A stretch of DNA of 64,000 nt from Paenibacillus urinalis (GTDB lineage: Bacteria; Bacillota; Bacilli; Paenibacillales; Paenibacillaceae), in assembly GCF_028747985.1 (NCBI RefSeq), contig NZ_CP118108.1, positions 618,501 to 682,500 of the forward strand, written 5' to 3'. The position numbers were made by a program, and so were the translations under genes. How positions within the stretch are numbered: position 1 is the stretch's first letter; each line of letters opens with the position of its first letter. Under the pieces are notes generated by a model. The model did not search any database and was not told the origin of the DNA. It was given only the letters and a program-made list of their open reading frames with translations. Positions 54,275 through 63,710 of this stretch are shown here, piece by piece.

Positions 54275-55690
54275 ATGAAAGCGAAAATGAGTATCGTAGC
54301 AGGTATGGTTGTCTTGTTTATATTGGCAGTAACAGCGTACATAAATCCTTCCCAAATCATTAGCTCGGCCAATTCCTCAGCGGAGAAAGAAAGTAAATTA
54401 GATAACAGCTCTGCAGTCACAGAAGATAGAGAAGCGAAAAATCCCCCAAAGGCAGTCGTCTCACAAATGGCCTATGCAGCTCACAGCAGCATCAATAAAC
54501 CGGAAGCAACAGTGGCAGTCAAGCAAGCAGCAAGTAAACAGGCAGTTCGTTCAGCACAAGCAAGCGCGGTTAAAGAAGATAAAAGCCGACTAAATGAAGC
54601 ATCCGCAGAAACAAAGGTGAAGTCTGATTCCCAAGCGAGCAAAAAGACAGTTTACCTAACTTTCGACGACGGCCCGGGGAAGCACACTGCTGAAGTACTC
54701 GATATATTGGAGAGTTACGAGGTGCCAGCCACTTTTTTTGTACTTGGAAAATATGTAGAGACGTATCCTGAACTGGTCTATCGAATGCATGAAGAAGGGC
54801 ATGCCATTGGCAATCATACGTATAATCACGATTATGATGAACTTTATGATAATTTTCCTGATTTTTGGTCACAGATTAAAGAAACAGAAGAAGCAATCCG
54901 GCTGATTACCGGCAGCAGACCACAGCTGGTACGCGCGCCTGGAGGAACGTTTGGGCATTTTGACCAGACCTATTTTGAACTGATGAAGCAGGCAGGTTAT
55001 TCGGTTGTGGATTGGAATGTGGACAGCGGTGATTCGAAGCGCAGCGGGGTCCCGGCAGCAGAAATCGCTCAGCAGGCCACAGAGGTCAGCTCAGATAAAG
55101 ATTTGGTCATTCTGCTGCATGATGGAGGAAATCATGGGGAGACGGTGAAAGCCCTGCCGGACATTATCGAATACTATCAGAAACAGCAGTACCAGTTTGC
55201 GGTGCTCGATCCTGCGGAGAAGCCGGTTCAGTTCCGTGTGAAAAATGATGAATCGATAAAGAAGAGGTTTCAGCCGAGCAGCAAATGGATAAATAATGTT
55301 ATCGCTCCTAACGCTGAACTATTCGAGGAGGGACCTGCGCTTGTCATCGAGGCAGGCAAACAGGTGGCTGAACTCAAGTACGGCGAATACCGGCTCGAAA
55401 ATGGACAGTATATCGTTCCTCTCAGAGAGGTGATTGAGAAATTCGGAGGCACAGTGAAGTGGAATACAGCTGAGCGCAGTGCTGACACGGTGTTCGGAAC
55501 AAACGTAATTAAGGTAAAACCGGACGAGCAGCTTGTCACTGCTTCAGAAGGGGGATATGCAGCAGAGACTGATATCTATATGGAAAACGGAGTGATGTGG
55601 CTTCCATTGAGATCGTTGCTGAATGCTGCCCATTTTGAAGTCAAATCCCTGGTCCGAGGAACAGTCGAAATTGTCGTCTACGCCAAGTAA
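54275..55690 (+). CDS. polysaccharide deacetylase with C-terminal copper-amine-oxidase-N-like domain
   Basis: 471 residues. Signal peptide or anchor (MKAKMSIVAGMVVLFILAVTAY), a long Ala/Ser/Lys-rich spacer (30-130), then a NodB deacetylase domain (about 130-315): TVYLTFDDGPGKHT (Asp-Asp), EEGHAIGNHTYNHDYDEL (His pair), LVRAPGG, VDWNVDSGD and LLHDGG. The C-terminal 110 residues (EYRLENGQYIVPLREVIEKFGG ... VMWLPLRSLLNAAHFEV) are a wall-stalk domain like that of the SGNH esterase at 43300. Likely deacetylates peptidoglycan GlcNAc. I chose ATG 54275, 8 bases after GGGGG. Confidence 0.9.
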   Translation: MKAKMSIVAGMVVLFILAVTAYINPSQIISSANSSAEKESKLDNSSAVTEDREAKNPPKAVVSQMAYAAHSSINKPEATVAVKQAASKQAVRSAQASAVKEDKSRLNEASAETKVKSDSQASKKTVYLTFDDGPGKHTAEVLDILESYEVPATFFVLGKYVETYPELVYRMHEEGHAIGNHTYNHDYDELYDNFPDFWSQIKETEEAIRLITGSRPQLVRAPGGTFGHFDQTYFELMKQAGYSVVDWNVDSGDSKRSGVPAAEIAQQATEVSSDKDLVILLHDGGNHGETVKALPDIIEYYQKQQYQFAVLDPAEKPVQFRVKNDESIKKRFQPSSKWINNVIAPNAELFEEGPALVIEAGKQVAELKYGEYRLENGQYIVPLREVIEKFGGTVKWNTAERSADTVFGTNVIKVKPDEQLVTASEGGYAAETDIYMENGVMWLPLRSLLNAAHFEVKSLVRGTVEIVVYAK

Positions 55691-55773
55691 ACAGTAGGAC
55701 ATTTCCAATTTTATGAATACAAATTCAGCGAACCGTTGATAAGACTTGGAATTCATGCGTTGTCAAAAAATGC

Positions 55774-55802
55774 TTGACTTCAAGCTCTGATTTTAATATG
55801 TT
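55774..55802 (+). promoter_or_regulatory. promoter of Mn riboswitch transcript
   Basis: TTGACT, 17 bases, TATGTT. Confidence 0.55.
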
Positions 55803-55850
55803 TATATCACGGTTTAGCTGATCATCATATCAGTTAAGCAGGAACGTGAT

Positions 55851-55943
55851 TAAAGGGGAGTAGCTGTACAGCAAAGTCGTCAGTTCGGGAATAGTCCCCG
55901 GCTTTGTTGGCAACCATTCGTTGTTAGCGAGACCTTTACCACA
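55851..55943 (+). promoter_or_regulatory. yybP-ykoY (manganese) riboswitch
   Basis: The aptamer core is present: TAAAGGGGAGTAGC, GTCCCCGGCTTTGTTGGCAA and TTAGCGAGACCTTTACC. This family senses Mn2+ and switches on Mn exporters. Its 3' strand is also the left arm of the terminator at 55930, the usual ON-switch design, and a TerC-family gene follows. Confidence 0.93.
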
Positions 55944-55967
55944 GACTGTGGTAGAGGTCTCTTTTTT
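55930..55967 (+). terminator. first terminator of the Mn riboswitch
   Basis: AGACCTTTACCACA and TGTGGTAGAGGTCT pair over 14 bp (one G-U) around a 3-base loop, then T-run. Confidence 0.93.
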
Positions 55968-55972
55968 GTGAG

Positions 55973-56001
55973 ACCTTTGCCGGCCGGTGAAGGTTTTTTT
56001 T
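55973..56001 (+). terminator. second tandem terminator
   Basis: ACCTTTGCC, GGCC loop, GGTGAAGGT (two G-U pairs), then a T-run. Its left strand repeats the riboswitch 3' motif. Confidence 0.85.
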
Positions 56002-56032
56002 GTAATTTATTTTATTACTAGGAGGATGTTTC

Positions 56033-56854
56033 ATGGAGCTGTTTTTAGAGTATGCATGGGTACTGCTTGTGCTCGTTGCTCTAGAGGGATTACTTGCGGC
56101 AGATAATGCCCTGGTTCTCGCAATCATGGTTAAGCACCTGCCTGAGGATCAGCGTAAGAAGGCGTTGTTCTACGGTTTGCTTGGTGCGTTCGTATTTCGT
56201 TTGGCATCACTGTTCATCATTTCGTTCTTGGTGGACGTGTGGCAGGTACAGGCACTTGGAGCCCTATACCTCTTGTATATTTCCATAAATCACGTGGTCA
56301 AGCATTTTGTTGGCAAAAGGCAGACCGAGGATGCGAAGCCTAAGCCGGAGAAGCCGAAGAAGCAGTCTGGCTTCTGGATGACGGTACTCAAAGTCGAAGT
56401 TGCCGATATCGCATTTGCGGTCGATTCCATACTTGCAGCGGTAGCTCTTGCTGTTGCGCTGCCTCCAAGTGGAATTCCAGAGATCGGTGGTTTGGATGGC
56501 GGACAGTTTATCGTTATCTTCTTAGGCGGCTTCATCGGGCTTGTGATTATGCGTTTCGCAGCGACCTTCTTTGTTAAATTGCTGCAGCAACGTCCAGGTC
56601 TTGAGCTTGCGGCCTTCGTTATCGTAGGCTGGGTAGGGGTTAAGCTGGCAGTTATTACACTGGCACACCCTGATGTAGGTCTGATTGATGAGCACTTCCC
56701 GCATAATGCAGCATGGAAAGCAAGCTTCTATATTGTGCTTGTGCTGATCGCGGTTGTTGGATGGTTCGCTTCTTCGAAGAAAGAAGTTCCTGCCGAGGAT
56801 GTGGCAACGAAGGAAGTCGAGGAAGTACAGCCTGGTAAAGATACATCAAATTAA
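56033..56854 (+). CDS. TerC-family membrane protein, probable manganese exporter (YkoY/MeeY-like)
   Basis: 273 residues with about seven membrane helices. TerC hallmarks: LEGLLAADNALVLAIMVKHLP (acidic metal residues in helix 1-2) and KVEVADIAFAVDSILAAVALA (the second conserved acidic pair). The loop between helices 3 and 4 is Lys/Pro-rich, and the C-terminus is acidic. In B. subtilis such proteins (MeeF, MeeY) load Mn into exported enzymes or export Mn, and ykoY is under the same riboswitch class. AGGAGG precedes the ATG by 9 bases. Confidence 0.9.
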   Translation: MELFLEYAWVLLVLVALEGLLAADNALVLAIMVKHLPEDQRKKALFYGLLGAFVFRLASLFIISFLVDVWQVQALGALYLLYISINHVVKHFVGKRQTEDAKPKPEKPKKQSGFWMTVLKVEVADIAFAVDSILAAVALAVALPPSGIPEIGGLDGGQFIVIFLGGFIGLVIMRFAATFFVKLLQQRPGLELAAFVIVGWVGVKLAVITLAHPDVGLIDEHFPHNAAWKASFYIVLVLIAVVGWFASSKKEVPAEDVATKEVEEVQPGKDTSN

Positions 56855-56879
56855 TTTCATAGAGCACTAACTGAGGATA

Positions 56880-56917
56880 AGATCCGGAGTTCATATTTGA
56901 ACTCCGGGTCTTTTTTT
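56880..56917 (+). terminator. terminator after TerC-family gene
   Basis: AGATCCGGAGTTC, 6-base loop, GAACTCCGGGTCT, seven T. Confidence 0.93.
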
Positions 56918-57035
56918 GTGCCTGTAAGCTCTTTGATTGTCTAGTGTCTATATCATTTGTGGATTGGAAATAATAGAAGTAAATCATGTGAGAAGTGATA
57001 TATGAACTAGCGCCAAATAAGGAGGGGAAGCGATT

Positions 57036-58004
57036 ATGGAATTCTCAAAATCTAGCGATTATGCTGCCAGTTTGCTTGAACGATTGGTGCAGCGAGTTGA
57101 GACAGTCATGGTCGGCAAGAAACAGGAAATTCGTTTGATTCTGATCGCGATGTTATCGGGAGGCCATATTTTGCTGGAGGATGTACCGGGAACAGGAAAG
57201 ACCAAGCTCATCAAGACGATTGCCTCATGTCTGGGTGCAAGCTTTGGAAGAATTCAATTTACTTCAGATGTGATGCCTTCAGATGTTACAGGTACATCGG
57301 TGTTTAAGCCGATCACAGGTGACTTTGAATATAAACCAGGACCCATTATGGTGAATATTGTGCTCGGCGACGAGATTAACCGGGCTGCCCCGAGAACCCA
57401 ATCGTCCCTGCTTGAAGCGATGGAAGAGAAAAGTGTAACGGTGGATGGCACCACTTATGCACTGCCTAAACCCTTTCTGCTAATGGCTACACAGAATCCT
57501 ATGCAATTCGAGGGAACGTTTCGTCTTCCAGAGGCGCAGCTGGATCGCTTCATGATGAGGCTGAGCTTGGGTTATCCCACAGTCCATGAGGAAGTAGAAA
57601 TGATGAATCGGCAGGGAGGATCCGGTGATGCATTCATCAGACCCGTTATGCTGGCGGAAGAGCTTGTCAAAATGCAAAGAGAAGCATCGGCTGTTTTTGT
57701 GGATCCAGTGATTAAGGAATATATCGCCGGTATTGCAGCCCATTCGAGAATACACCCGGAGCTCGTACTTGGTATTAGTCCAAGAGGAAGTATTGCCTGG
57801 ATGTGTGCTGCTCAAGCAGCGGCTTACATGAACGGCCGAATGTACGTTATTCCCGATGATGTCAAGGAAGTGGCTATTCCCGTATTGTCTCACCGTATTC
57901 GAAGTCGTGCAGATCTATCTCATCATTATAATTCAGAATCCATTATTCGCTCTTTGCTTCAGGAAATCCCGATCCCTGTTCAGCCCGCACGGGCAAGAGG
58001 GTGA
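57036..58004 (+). CDS. yeaC: MoxR-family AAA ATPase (YeaC)
   Basis: 322 residues. Chaperone-like ATPase that works with a DUF58 partner. Walker A LLEDVPGTGKTKLIK (about residue 50), Walker B IVLGDEINRAAPRTQSSLLEAMEEK, sensor 1 MATQNPMQFEGTFRLPEAQLDRF, and the MoxR lid domain with GISPRGSIAWM. AGGAGGGG precedes the ATG. DUF58 gene begins 7 bases after the stop; the order yeaC-yeaD-yebA-guaA-pbuG matches B. subtilis. Confidence 0.93.
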   Translation: MEFSKSSDYAASLLERLVQRVETVMVGKKQEIRLILIAMLSGGHILLEDVPGTGKTKLIKTIASCLGASFGRIQFTSDVMPSDVTGTSVFKPITGDFEYKPGPIMVNIVLGDEINRAAPRTQSSLLEAMEEKSVTVDGTTYALPKPFLLMATQNPMQFEGTFRLPEAQLDRFMMRLSLGYPTVHEEVEMMNRQGGSGDAFIRPVMLAEELVKMQREASAVFVDPVIKEYIAGIAAHSRIHPELVLGISPRGSIAWMCAAQAAAYMNGRMYVIPDDVKEVAIPVLSHRIRSRADLSHHYNSESIIRSLLQEIPIPVQPARARG

Positions 58005-58010
58005 TGGAAG

Positions 58011-59243
58011 ATGTGGAGGACATATCGTAACTGGCTGTTCATGACGTTGCTGTTAGCTGGTTTGTCATTTGCTTACCATATCCAAGGTGGAGGGACGTTA
58101 CTGTTTCTCTTGATTTGCTGTGCAGCCATAGCGGGCTATGGATTACTGATTCTATGGGCAAAGCCCCGGAATATACGGATCGTACGGACATTGGAAACGG
58201 ACAGAGTAGCAGCTGGAAATAAAGTGAATGTACATGTTCACCTTGAAGCAGATATCCCATTATTACTGCGCTGGCTGAGGATCGAAGAGGTCGCAGCTGA
58301 TTCTCAGCTTGAACATAAGCAGTTGATTTTTACGGGACGATCGCGTTCTTATTCATATAAATATACGATTCGTGCGGTGCATAGGGGAGTGTATGTATTT
58401 GACACCTGCAAGGTGGTCTGGGGTGATGTGTTCGGCTGGTTTACAGGCAGCTGCCGGGTTGAGGCACCTTGTACTTTGATTGTTCATCCATCACTCCAGA
58501 CAGGCTCGGGTCATATACGTACTGGTTTGAATAGATCCTGGGAAGGCGCGGCTTACCGTACACGCTATCATCAGACCTCAATGGGGACAGAAGTCAGAGA
58601 GTATGTAGAGGGGGATCCAATGCGCTATATCCATTGGAAGAGCTCGGCTCGCAGCGGGAAGCTGCAGGTTCGCATTCCAGAGGAACAGAGAGGCGGACAG
58701 GTTTATCTCATGCTGGATAACAATATCCATGCCTATGTGTCTAAACGGGCAGATGGCGGAAGTGCGTTTTCATGGGATGCTTATGAGGAGGCGGTGTCTA
58801 CCTGCGCGAAGCTCCTCCGGTCTGCCTATGAAGAGGGAATAGGTGCTCATTTGACTATTTTTGATTGGGGTAAGGGTAACAGTGATAGAGAAGGCGGAGG
58901 CGTAAATAATTCAGTGCTGAATTGGATCGCTATGCCTGCCGCCGGAGAAGGGAAGGGGTACGAACAGTTGGATTATCTGGCAGGTCTTGAACCGGCAGGA
59001 ACATGGAAATGTCAGGGAAGACAATGGAGGCAAGATACGGGAAACAGTCTCCATGACCCTTCCTTTTACGGAAACCTTGCTCCAGGCTCCCTAGTCTATA
59101 TGATTACTGGCATGTCAACGGAATTGAATAAAGCAATCTGTGAGCATTACAGCGGACAGCATATACAGATGGTCTTATGTGAAACGATCGGAAACGGCCA
59201 GGATGGTGTGGATCGGATGAATTCAAGGGGAAGTGCCGTGTAA
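58011..59243 (+). CDS. yeaD: DUF58 (VWA-like) membrane protein (YeaD)
   Basis: 410 residues. Two N-terminal membrane helices (about 8-50), a beta-rich middle, and the DUF58 signature RYHQTSMGTEVREYVEGDPMRYIHWKSSARSGKLQVRIPEEQRG at about 184-225, followed by a VWA-like alpha/beta fold. The last 100 residues are less conserved. It pairs with the MoxR ATPase 6 bases upstream and the transglutaminase downstream. Role in the envelope is inferred; the exact function is unknown. Confidence 0.9.
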   Translation: MWRTYRNWLFMTLLLAGLSFAYHIQGGGTLLFLLICCAAIAGYGLLILWAKPRNIRIVRTLETDRVAAGNKVNVHVHLEADIPLLLRWLRIEEVAADSQLEHKQLIFTGRSRSYSYKYTIRAVHRGVYVFDTCKVVWGDVFGWFTGSCRVEAPCTLIVHPSLQTGSGHIRTGLNRSWEGAAYRTRYHQTSMGTEVREYVEGDPMRYIHWKSSARSGKLQVRIPEEQRGGQVYLMLDNNIHAYVSKRADGGSAFSWDAYEEAVSTCAKLLRSAYEEGIGAHLTIFDWGKGNSDREGGGVNNSVLNWIAMPAAGEGKGYEQLDYLAGLEPAGTWKCQGRQWRQDTGNSLHDPSFYGNLAPGSLVYMITGMSTELNKAICEHYSGQHIQMVLCETIGNGQDGVDRMNSRGSAV

Positions 59244-59263
59244 TCGAACCTAAGGGAGGAGGA

Positions 59264-61588
59264 ATGACTATTTACAATCAGAACCGTTTTGATCCCAAAG
59301 AAGTTGGTGCGGGAGCGACGGCAGCGCAAGCGGCGGCCTTTCATGAACCATGGTATTTTCGCGCAGCGGCCTCCCTCGCTTTATTTGTTATGTTCCTGGA
59401 ATGGCTCAGACCGGGAGGAATAAGCGGTGATTTATGGAGCCCATCCTCCATTAGTTTGATCGTACTAACTCTTCTCTTGCTGCTGATTGGCACATGGAAT
59501 ATGTCACTCGGCAAGTCCCTTATGATCCGGTTACTCCTATCATTCATAGGCTTGTGGTGGATGGTGAAGGAGGTGTCAGGTGCAGATTGGATGCTTCAAT
59601 ACCCGTTGATCCTCAAGCAGGACATATTCATCTGGTTAAATCGTGACGGCTTCTGGCTCATCAGTGACGAGACCAAGACAATCTTGGTTACGCTGGGCTG
59701 GTCCTTGTTCGTAAGTGCTGTACAAATACTGGTCATCCAATTAAGGACTGTCCTGTTATTTGGTGTGGTAACGTCCTTGTACGTCTTTGGTGTTGAACTG
59801 GTAAATGGAGAGAATGCGACAGGTGCCATGATTCGAATTATCAGCTGTTTTTTATTCCTGCAGACACTCATGCAGCTTCCGAAGCTTAATAGTATGGGCT
59901 TATCAGCTCGGGTGAAGGACAAGGAACGCCATCTGTTGTGGATTGGCATTGCCTTGGGTTCTGTGCTCCTGGTCGGAGGTGCGGCTGCTGTATCCTCGGT
60001 TCTTCCTGTCAAATCCCCGGATCTCAATGCTCTGGCGGATACCAGGGAACGCCTCATCGACTGGGCGGATGGATTGCAATCCTCTCCATCTGAAGCTGCC
60101 TTGGCAAGGACCGGGTATGACAATGGAGGAAGTGACATGGGCGCCCCCCTTGTTACCAACAATGAAGTGTTTTTTACAGCATATAGTCCTGTGGCAACTT
60201 ATTGGAGAGGGCAGTCCCGATCCATCTATGATGGACGAAGCTGGAAGAGTGAATACAATGATGCCGAGCCTAAGCATTACATCAGCACTTCAGGTCGGAT
60301 TCGGGAGGATGAAATTGAGGAGAATCCCTATTTTCGCCTGATCCAACAGACAGTAGAGCTGCAGACACCAGCCCAGGGCGGTGCAGACATTTTTACAGGT
60401 GGAGTGCCTGTTCGTCTGAATCTTTATCAATCAGAGAATGCTCGCGCCCCACAGAATGAGAAAGGGATCACTGGACAAAATAAAGCCAACCAGCAGTTTC
60501 CGTATATAGTAAGCGATTATGCCTCAGGGAATTTAAGGTTCGATGATATGCATTCAAACAGCTATAAGACTGTGACGAGCTATAGTGCTGATGTCTTGAT
60601 TCCTATCGAAGATCTAAGCAGCCTGCGGGGCGTAACGGGCAGCGATCCTGCAGAGATCAAGCGCATGAATTTGCAGCTGCCGCAGGCTCTTCCGGACAGG
60701 GTTAGAGAACTGGCCGCCAATATTACGGATGGAACAGCGAATAGATATGATGCTGTAACTAGGGTTGCATCGTATTTGAGATTGAACTACTCGTACAGTC
60801 TGGATACCAGAGTGCCTCCGTCCGGCAAGGATTTTGTAGATGACTTCTTGTTCACCACGAAAAAGGGTTATTGCAACCATTTCTCCACTACCATGGTTGT
60901 GCTGCTTCGCAGTCAGGGGATCCCCGCGAGATATGTACAGGGATTCGGCCCTGGCGAACGTAGTGATCCGCGATCCAATGAATATACGGTAACTCACGGG
61001 GATGCTCATGCATGGGCTGAGGTGTACTTTTCGGGAGTAGGGTGGATTCCTTTTGAGGCGACACCAGGATATAGTACAGAAGAGCTTGAAACTGCGGGGG
61101 CTTCCGAGCCTGACGAAGCTGCACCGTCCGAGCAGCGAAATATAATCAGCATGGTACACAAGATTGGCAGTGCTATTAAGAGCGGACTAGTATCGATCAT
61201 GCAGCCATTGACGCTGTCTGTGACAGCTGCCAGCGCACTCCTGCTTGCAGCAGCGGTGCAGGCGGGGCGAAGCTACAGCCCCGCTATAAGACTGAGGCTG
61301 ATGCTGAGCTGGCAGCGCAGTCGTGTCTTTCCAGACCGTGAGCGTCTGCTTCGTGTGGGGACTCCGGTCTGGGAGCGAATCGCACAGAAATATGGGGTGC
61401 GAGAACAGGGTGTGACGCTGCGTGAGTACACCGCAGCCCTGCCTTTAACCGGTACTCCCGTACACGATGACGTGCGGCAGTTCGCCGCCGATTGGGAGTC
61501 GCTGGTGTATGCAGCGGAGCCGTTCTCTCGGGCGGCGAGCGTAGCGTTTCTGAATCGCTGTCTGCGGATTTCTAGATCACTTAAGTAA
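59264..61588 (+). CDS. yebA: TgpA-type membrane transglutaminase-like protein (YebA)
   Basis: 774 residues. Five to six membrane helices (about 30-250) then an outside transglutaminase-like domain with catalytic Cys-His-Asp visible: KKGYCNHFSTTMVVLLRSQGIPARYVQGF, THGDAHAWAEVYFSGVGWIPFEATPG. A second membrane helix (about 640-660) and a C-terminal cytosolic DUF4129-like segment follow. Third gene of the MoxR-DUF58 unit, start after AGGGAGGAGG. Thought to act on envelope proteins; the substrate is unknown. Confidence 0.92.
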   Translation: MTIYNQNRFDPKEVGAGATAAQAAAFHEPWYFRAAASLALFVMFLEWLRPGGISGDLWSPSSISLIVLTLLLLLIGTWNMSLGKSLMIRLLLSFIGLWWMVKEVSGADWMLQYPLILKQDIFIWLNRDGFWLISDETKTILVTLGWSLFVSAVQILVIQLRTVLLFGVVTSLYVFGVELVNGENATGAMIRIISCFLFLQTLMQLPKLNSMGLSARVKDKERHLLWIGIALGSVLLVGGAAAVSSVLPVKSPDLNALADTRERLIDWADGLQSSPSEAALARTGYDNGGSDMGAPLVTNNEVFFTAYSPVATYWRGQSRSIYDGRSWKSEYNDAEPKHYISTSGRIREDEIEENPYFRLIQQTVELQTPAQGGADIFTGGVPVRLNLYQSENARAPQNEKGITGQNKANQQFPYIVSDYASGNLRFDDMHSNSYKTVTSYSADVLIPIEDLSSLRGVTGSDPAEIKRMNLQLPQALPDRVRELAANITDGTANRYDAVTRVASYLRLNYSYSLDTRVPPSGKDFVDDFLFTTKKGYCNHFSTTMVVLLRSQGIPARYVQGFGPGERSDPRSNEYTVTHGDAHAWAEVYFSGVGWIPFEATPGYSTEELETAGASEPDEAAPSEQRNIISMVHKIGSAIKSGLVSIMQPLTLSVTAASALLLAAAVQAGRSYSPAIRLRLMLSWQRSRVFPDRERLLRVGTPVWERIAQKYGVREQGVTLREYTAALPLTGTPVHDDVRQFAADWESLVYAAEPFSRAASVAFLNRCLRISRSLK

Positions 61589-61671
61589 GAATCAATTTCA
61601 TAAATCATTAAAAAGGTTGGAATTGAAACTATATATAGACAAACAAAATCATTTTGATCTATGCATACCCT

Positions 61672-61707
61672 TGATTGAAGCAGCTAAAGGTAATATGAAA
61701 TTGATTC
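61672..61707 (+). repeat. 36-bp dispersed repeat, copy 2
   Basis: See copy at 44704. Lies in the yebA-guaA gap inside a frame open from before 61618 to a TGA at 61745; a TTG at 61618 would give about 42 residues, but no good ribosome site precedes it. Confidence 0.8.
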
Positions 61708-61795
61708 AAGAAGTAAATAATTTACGAAATAAACAGTTTACACCATGACATTTTGATTTACATTATTTCTTAATGATGAAGAGGACGAGCTATCC

Positions 61796-61825
61796 TTGAC
61801 GTTAGGTTTTGTCGTTCAGTATAAT
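61796..61825 (+). promoter_or_regulatory. promoter of guaA
   Basis: TTGACG, 18 bases, TATAAT (perfect -10); 29 bases to the start codon. Confidence 0.75.
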
Positions 61826-61854
61826 TAATCTCATTAATTGAGGGAGGCTCGGTA

Positions 61855-63393
61855 ATGATAAAGCCAAATGAAATTGTTGTCGTTCTTGATTTCGGGGGAC
61901 AATACAACCAACTAATTGCGAGAAGAATTCGTGATCTCGGAGTATACAGCGAACTGCTTCCATATAACACGCCTGTTGAGAAGATTCGTGAAATCGCACC
62001 TAAGGGGATTGTCTTCTCTGGTGGACCGTCCAGCGTTTATGCAGAGAATGCACCCCATGTAGATCCAGCTATTTATGACCTGGGCTTGCCGATCTTCGGT
62101 ATTTGTTACGGTATGCAGCTCATGGCGCATCAGCTTGAAGGCAAAGTAGAGCGTGCACATAAGCGTGAGTACGGCAAAGCGGACGTGTTGTTCAACGAAG
62201 GTTCTCATCTTGCAAAAGGACTTGAAGCGAACCAAACGGTATGGATGAGTCATGGTGACCACGTAGTTACATTGCCTTCCGGTTTCCGTCTTGACGCAGG
62301 TACGGAAAGTGCGCCAATTGCGGCGATGAGCCATCCTGAGCGTAACTTGTTTGCGGTTCAGTTCCACCCAGAGGTACGTCATTCTGTGAATGGTAACGAT
62401 ATGATTCGTAACTTCCTGTATGAAGTATGCGGCTGTGAAGGTAACTGGACCATGGAGACCTTCATCGAGGATAAGATTCGTGATATTCGTGAAACCGTTG
62501 GTGACAAGAAAGTGCTGTGTGCGCTGAGCGGTGGTGTTGATTCTTCTGTTGTCGCGATCCTTCTTCACAAAGCGATCGGCGATCAGTTGACTTGTATGTT
62601 CATTGATCATGGATTACTGCGCAAAGGTGAAGCGGAGAGCGTTATGGAGACCTTTGTCGGCAAGTTTGATATGAAAGTCGTTAAGATTGATGCTCGTGAT
62701 CGCTTTATGTCCAAGCTTGAAGGCGTTGATGATCCTGAGAAGAAACGTAAAATCATCGGTAACGAATTCATCTACGTATTTGATGAAGAGTCCAGCAAGT
62801 TCGACGATTTCGACTTCCTGGCACAAGGTACGCTGTATACCGATATTGTCGAGAGTGGTACAGCTACGGCACAAACCATTAAATCTCACCATAACGTAGG
62901 CGGACTGCCTGAAGATATGAGATTTAAACTGATCGAGCCGCTTAACGCTCTGTTCAAGGATGAGGTGCGTATCGTAGGATCTGAGTGCGGATTGCCGGAT
63001 GAGATTGTTCATCGTCAGCCTTTCCCTGGTCCAGGTCTCGCAATTCGTGTGCTTGGTGAAGTAACCGAAGAGAAGCTGAAGATCGTTCGTGACTCAGATT
63101 ATATTCTGCGTGAGGAGATTGCCAAAGCCGGCCTTGATCGTGAGATCTGGCAGTATTTCACTGCTCTCCCGAACATGAAGAGTGTTGGTGTAATGGGCGA
63201 TGCTCGTACGTATTCCTATACCGTAGGTATTCGTGCAGTGACGTCCATCGATGGTATGACCGCAGACTGGGCGCGTATCCCTTGGGATGTTCTTGAGAAA
63301 ATCTCTGTCCGCATCGTCAACGAAGTCGATAACGTAAACCGTATCGTTTACGATGTGACGAGCAAGCCGCCGGCAACCATTGAGTGGGAATAG
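61855..63393 (+). CDS. guaA: GMP synthase (glutamine-hydrolysing)
   Basis: 512 residues. Converts XMP to GMP. N-terminal class I glutaminase (1-190): nucleophile Cys in [16 protein letters not shown], His/Glu in [15 protein letters not shown]-pyrophosphatase domain with [21 protein letters not shown] at about 222, and the C-terminal dimer domain ending [54 protein letters not shown] precedes the ATG. Synteny with pbuG downstream, as in B. subtilis. Confidence 0.98.
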   Translation: MIKPNEIVVVLDFGGQYNQLIARRIRDLGVYSELLPYNTPVEKIREIAPKGIVFSGGPSSVYAENAPHVDPAIYDLGLPIFGICYGMQLMAHQLEGKVERAHKREYGKADVLFNEGSHLAKGLEANQTVWMSHGDHVVTLPSGFRLDAGTESAPIAAMSHPERNLFAVQFHPEVRHSVNGNDMIRNFLYEVCGCEGNWTMETFIEDKIRDIRETVGDKKVLCALSGGVDSSVVAILLHKAIGDQLTCMFIDHGLLRKGEAESVMETFVGKFDMKVVKIDARDRFMSKLEGVDDPEKKRKIIGNEFIYVFDEESSKFDDFDFLAQGTLYTDIVESGTATAQTIKSHHNVGGLPEDMRFKLIEPLNALFKDEVRIVGSECGLPDEIVHRQPFPGPGLAIRVLGEVTEEKLKIVRDSDYILREEIAKAGLDREIWQYFTALPNMKSVGVMGDARTYSYTVGIRAVTSIDGMTADWARIPWDVLEKISVRIVNEVDNVNRIVYDVTSKPPATIEWE

Positions 63394-63434
63394 GAATACC
63401 AGGTAGGGTGAATCCACCTTGTATTTGAAGTGAA

Positions 63435-63468
63435 GAGTCTTCGACAACGTGTCGGAGGCTCTTTTTTT
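63435..63468 (+). terminator. terminator after guaA
   Basis: GAGTCTTCGACA, ACG loop, TGTCGGAGGCTC, seven T. Confidence 0.9.
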
Positions 63469-63582
63469 CCTTTTGTTAGAAAAATCATGAAAATAGATGT
63501 CGGTACTTTCTGTTAGTTTTCACGAATATGAAATTACCGAACATTGCTAACAGATAAAGTTTGTATTATTCGTATTTTTATA

Positions 63583-63611
63583 TTGACAATTTTACATATC
63601 CCTCCTAGAAT
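63583..63611 (+). promoter_or_regulatory. promoter of guanine riboswitch-pbuG
   Basis: TTGACA (perfect), 17 bases, TAGAAT. Confidence 0.8.
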
Positions 63612-63640
63612 GAGACAAGGAAAACCAATAAACACATGCT

Positions 63641-63710
63641 TTTTCGTATAATCTCGGGGATTTGGCCTGAGAGTTTCTACGAGATCACCATAATGATCTG
63701 GCTACGAAAA
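63641..63710 (+). promoter_or_regulatory. purine riboswitch (guanine class) controlling pbuG
   Basis: P1 TTTTCGTA/TACGAAAA, J1/2 TATAATC and J2/3 GTTTCTAC are those of purine aptamers. The specificity base in J3/1 is C (GGCTACG), so guanine/hypoxanthine rather than adenine. The preceding J3/1 base is G where B. subtilis xpt has A. Confidence 0.92.

Noticed and set aside
61618..61746. possible 42-residue peptide around repeat copy 2
   Set aside because: Only a TTG start with no proper ribosome site; kept as a repeat rather than a gene.
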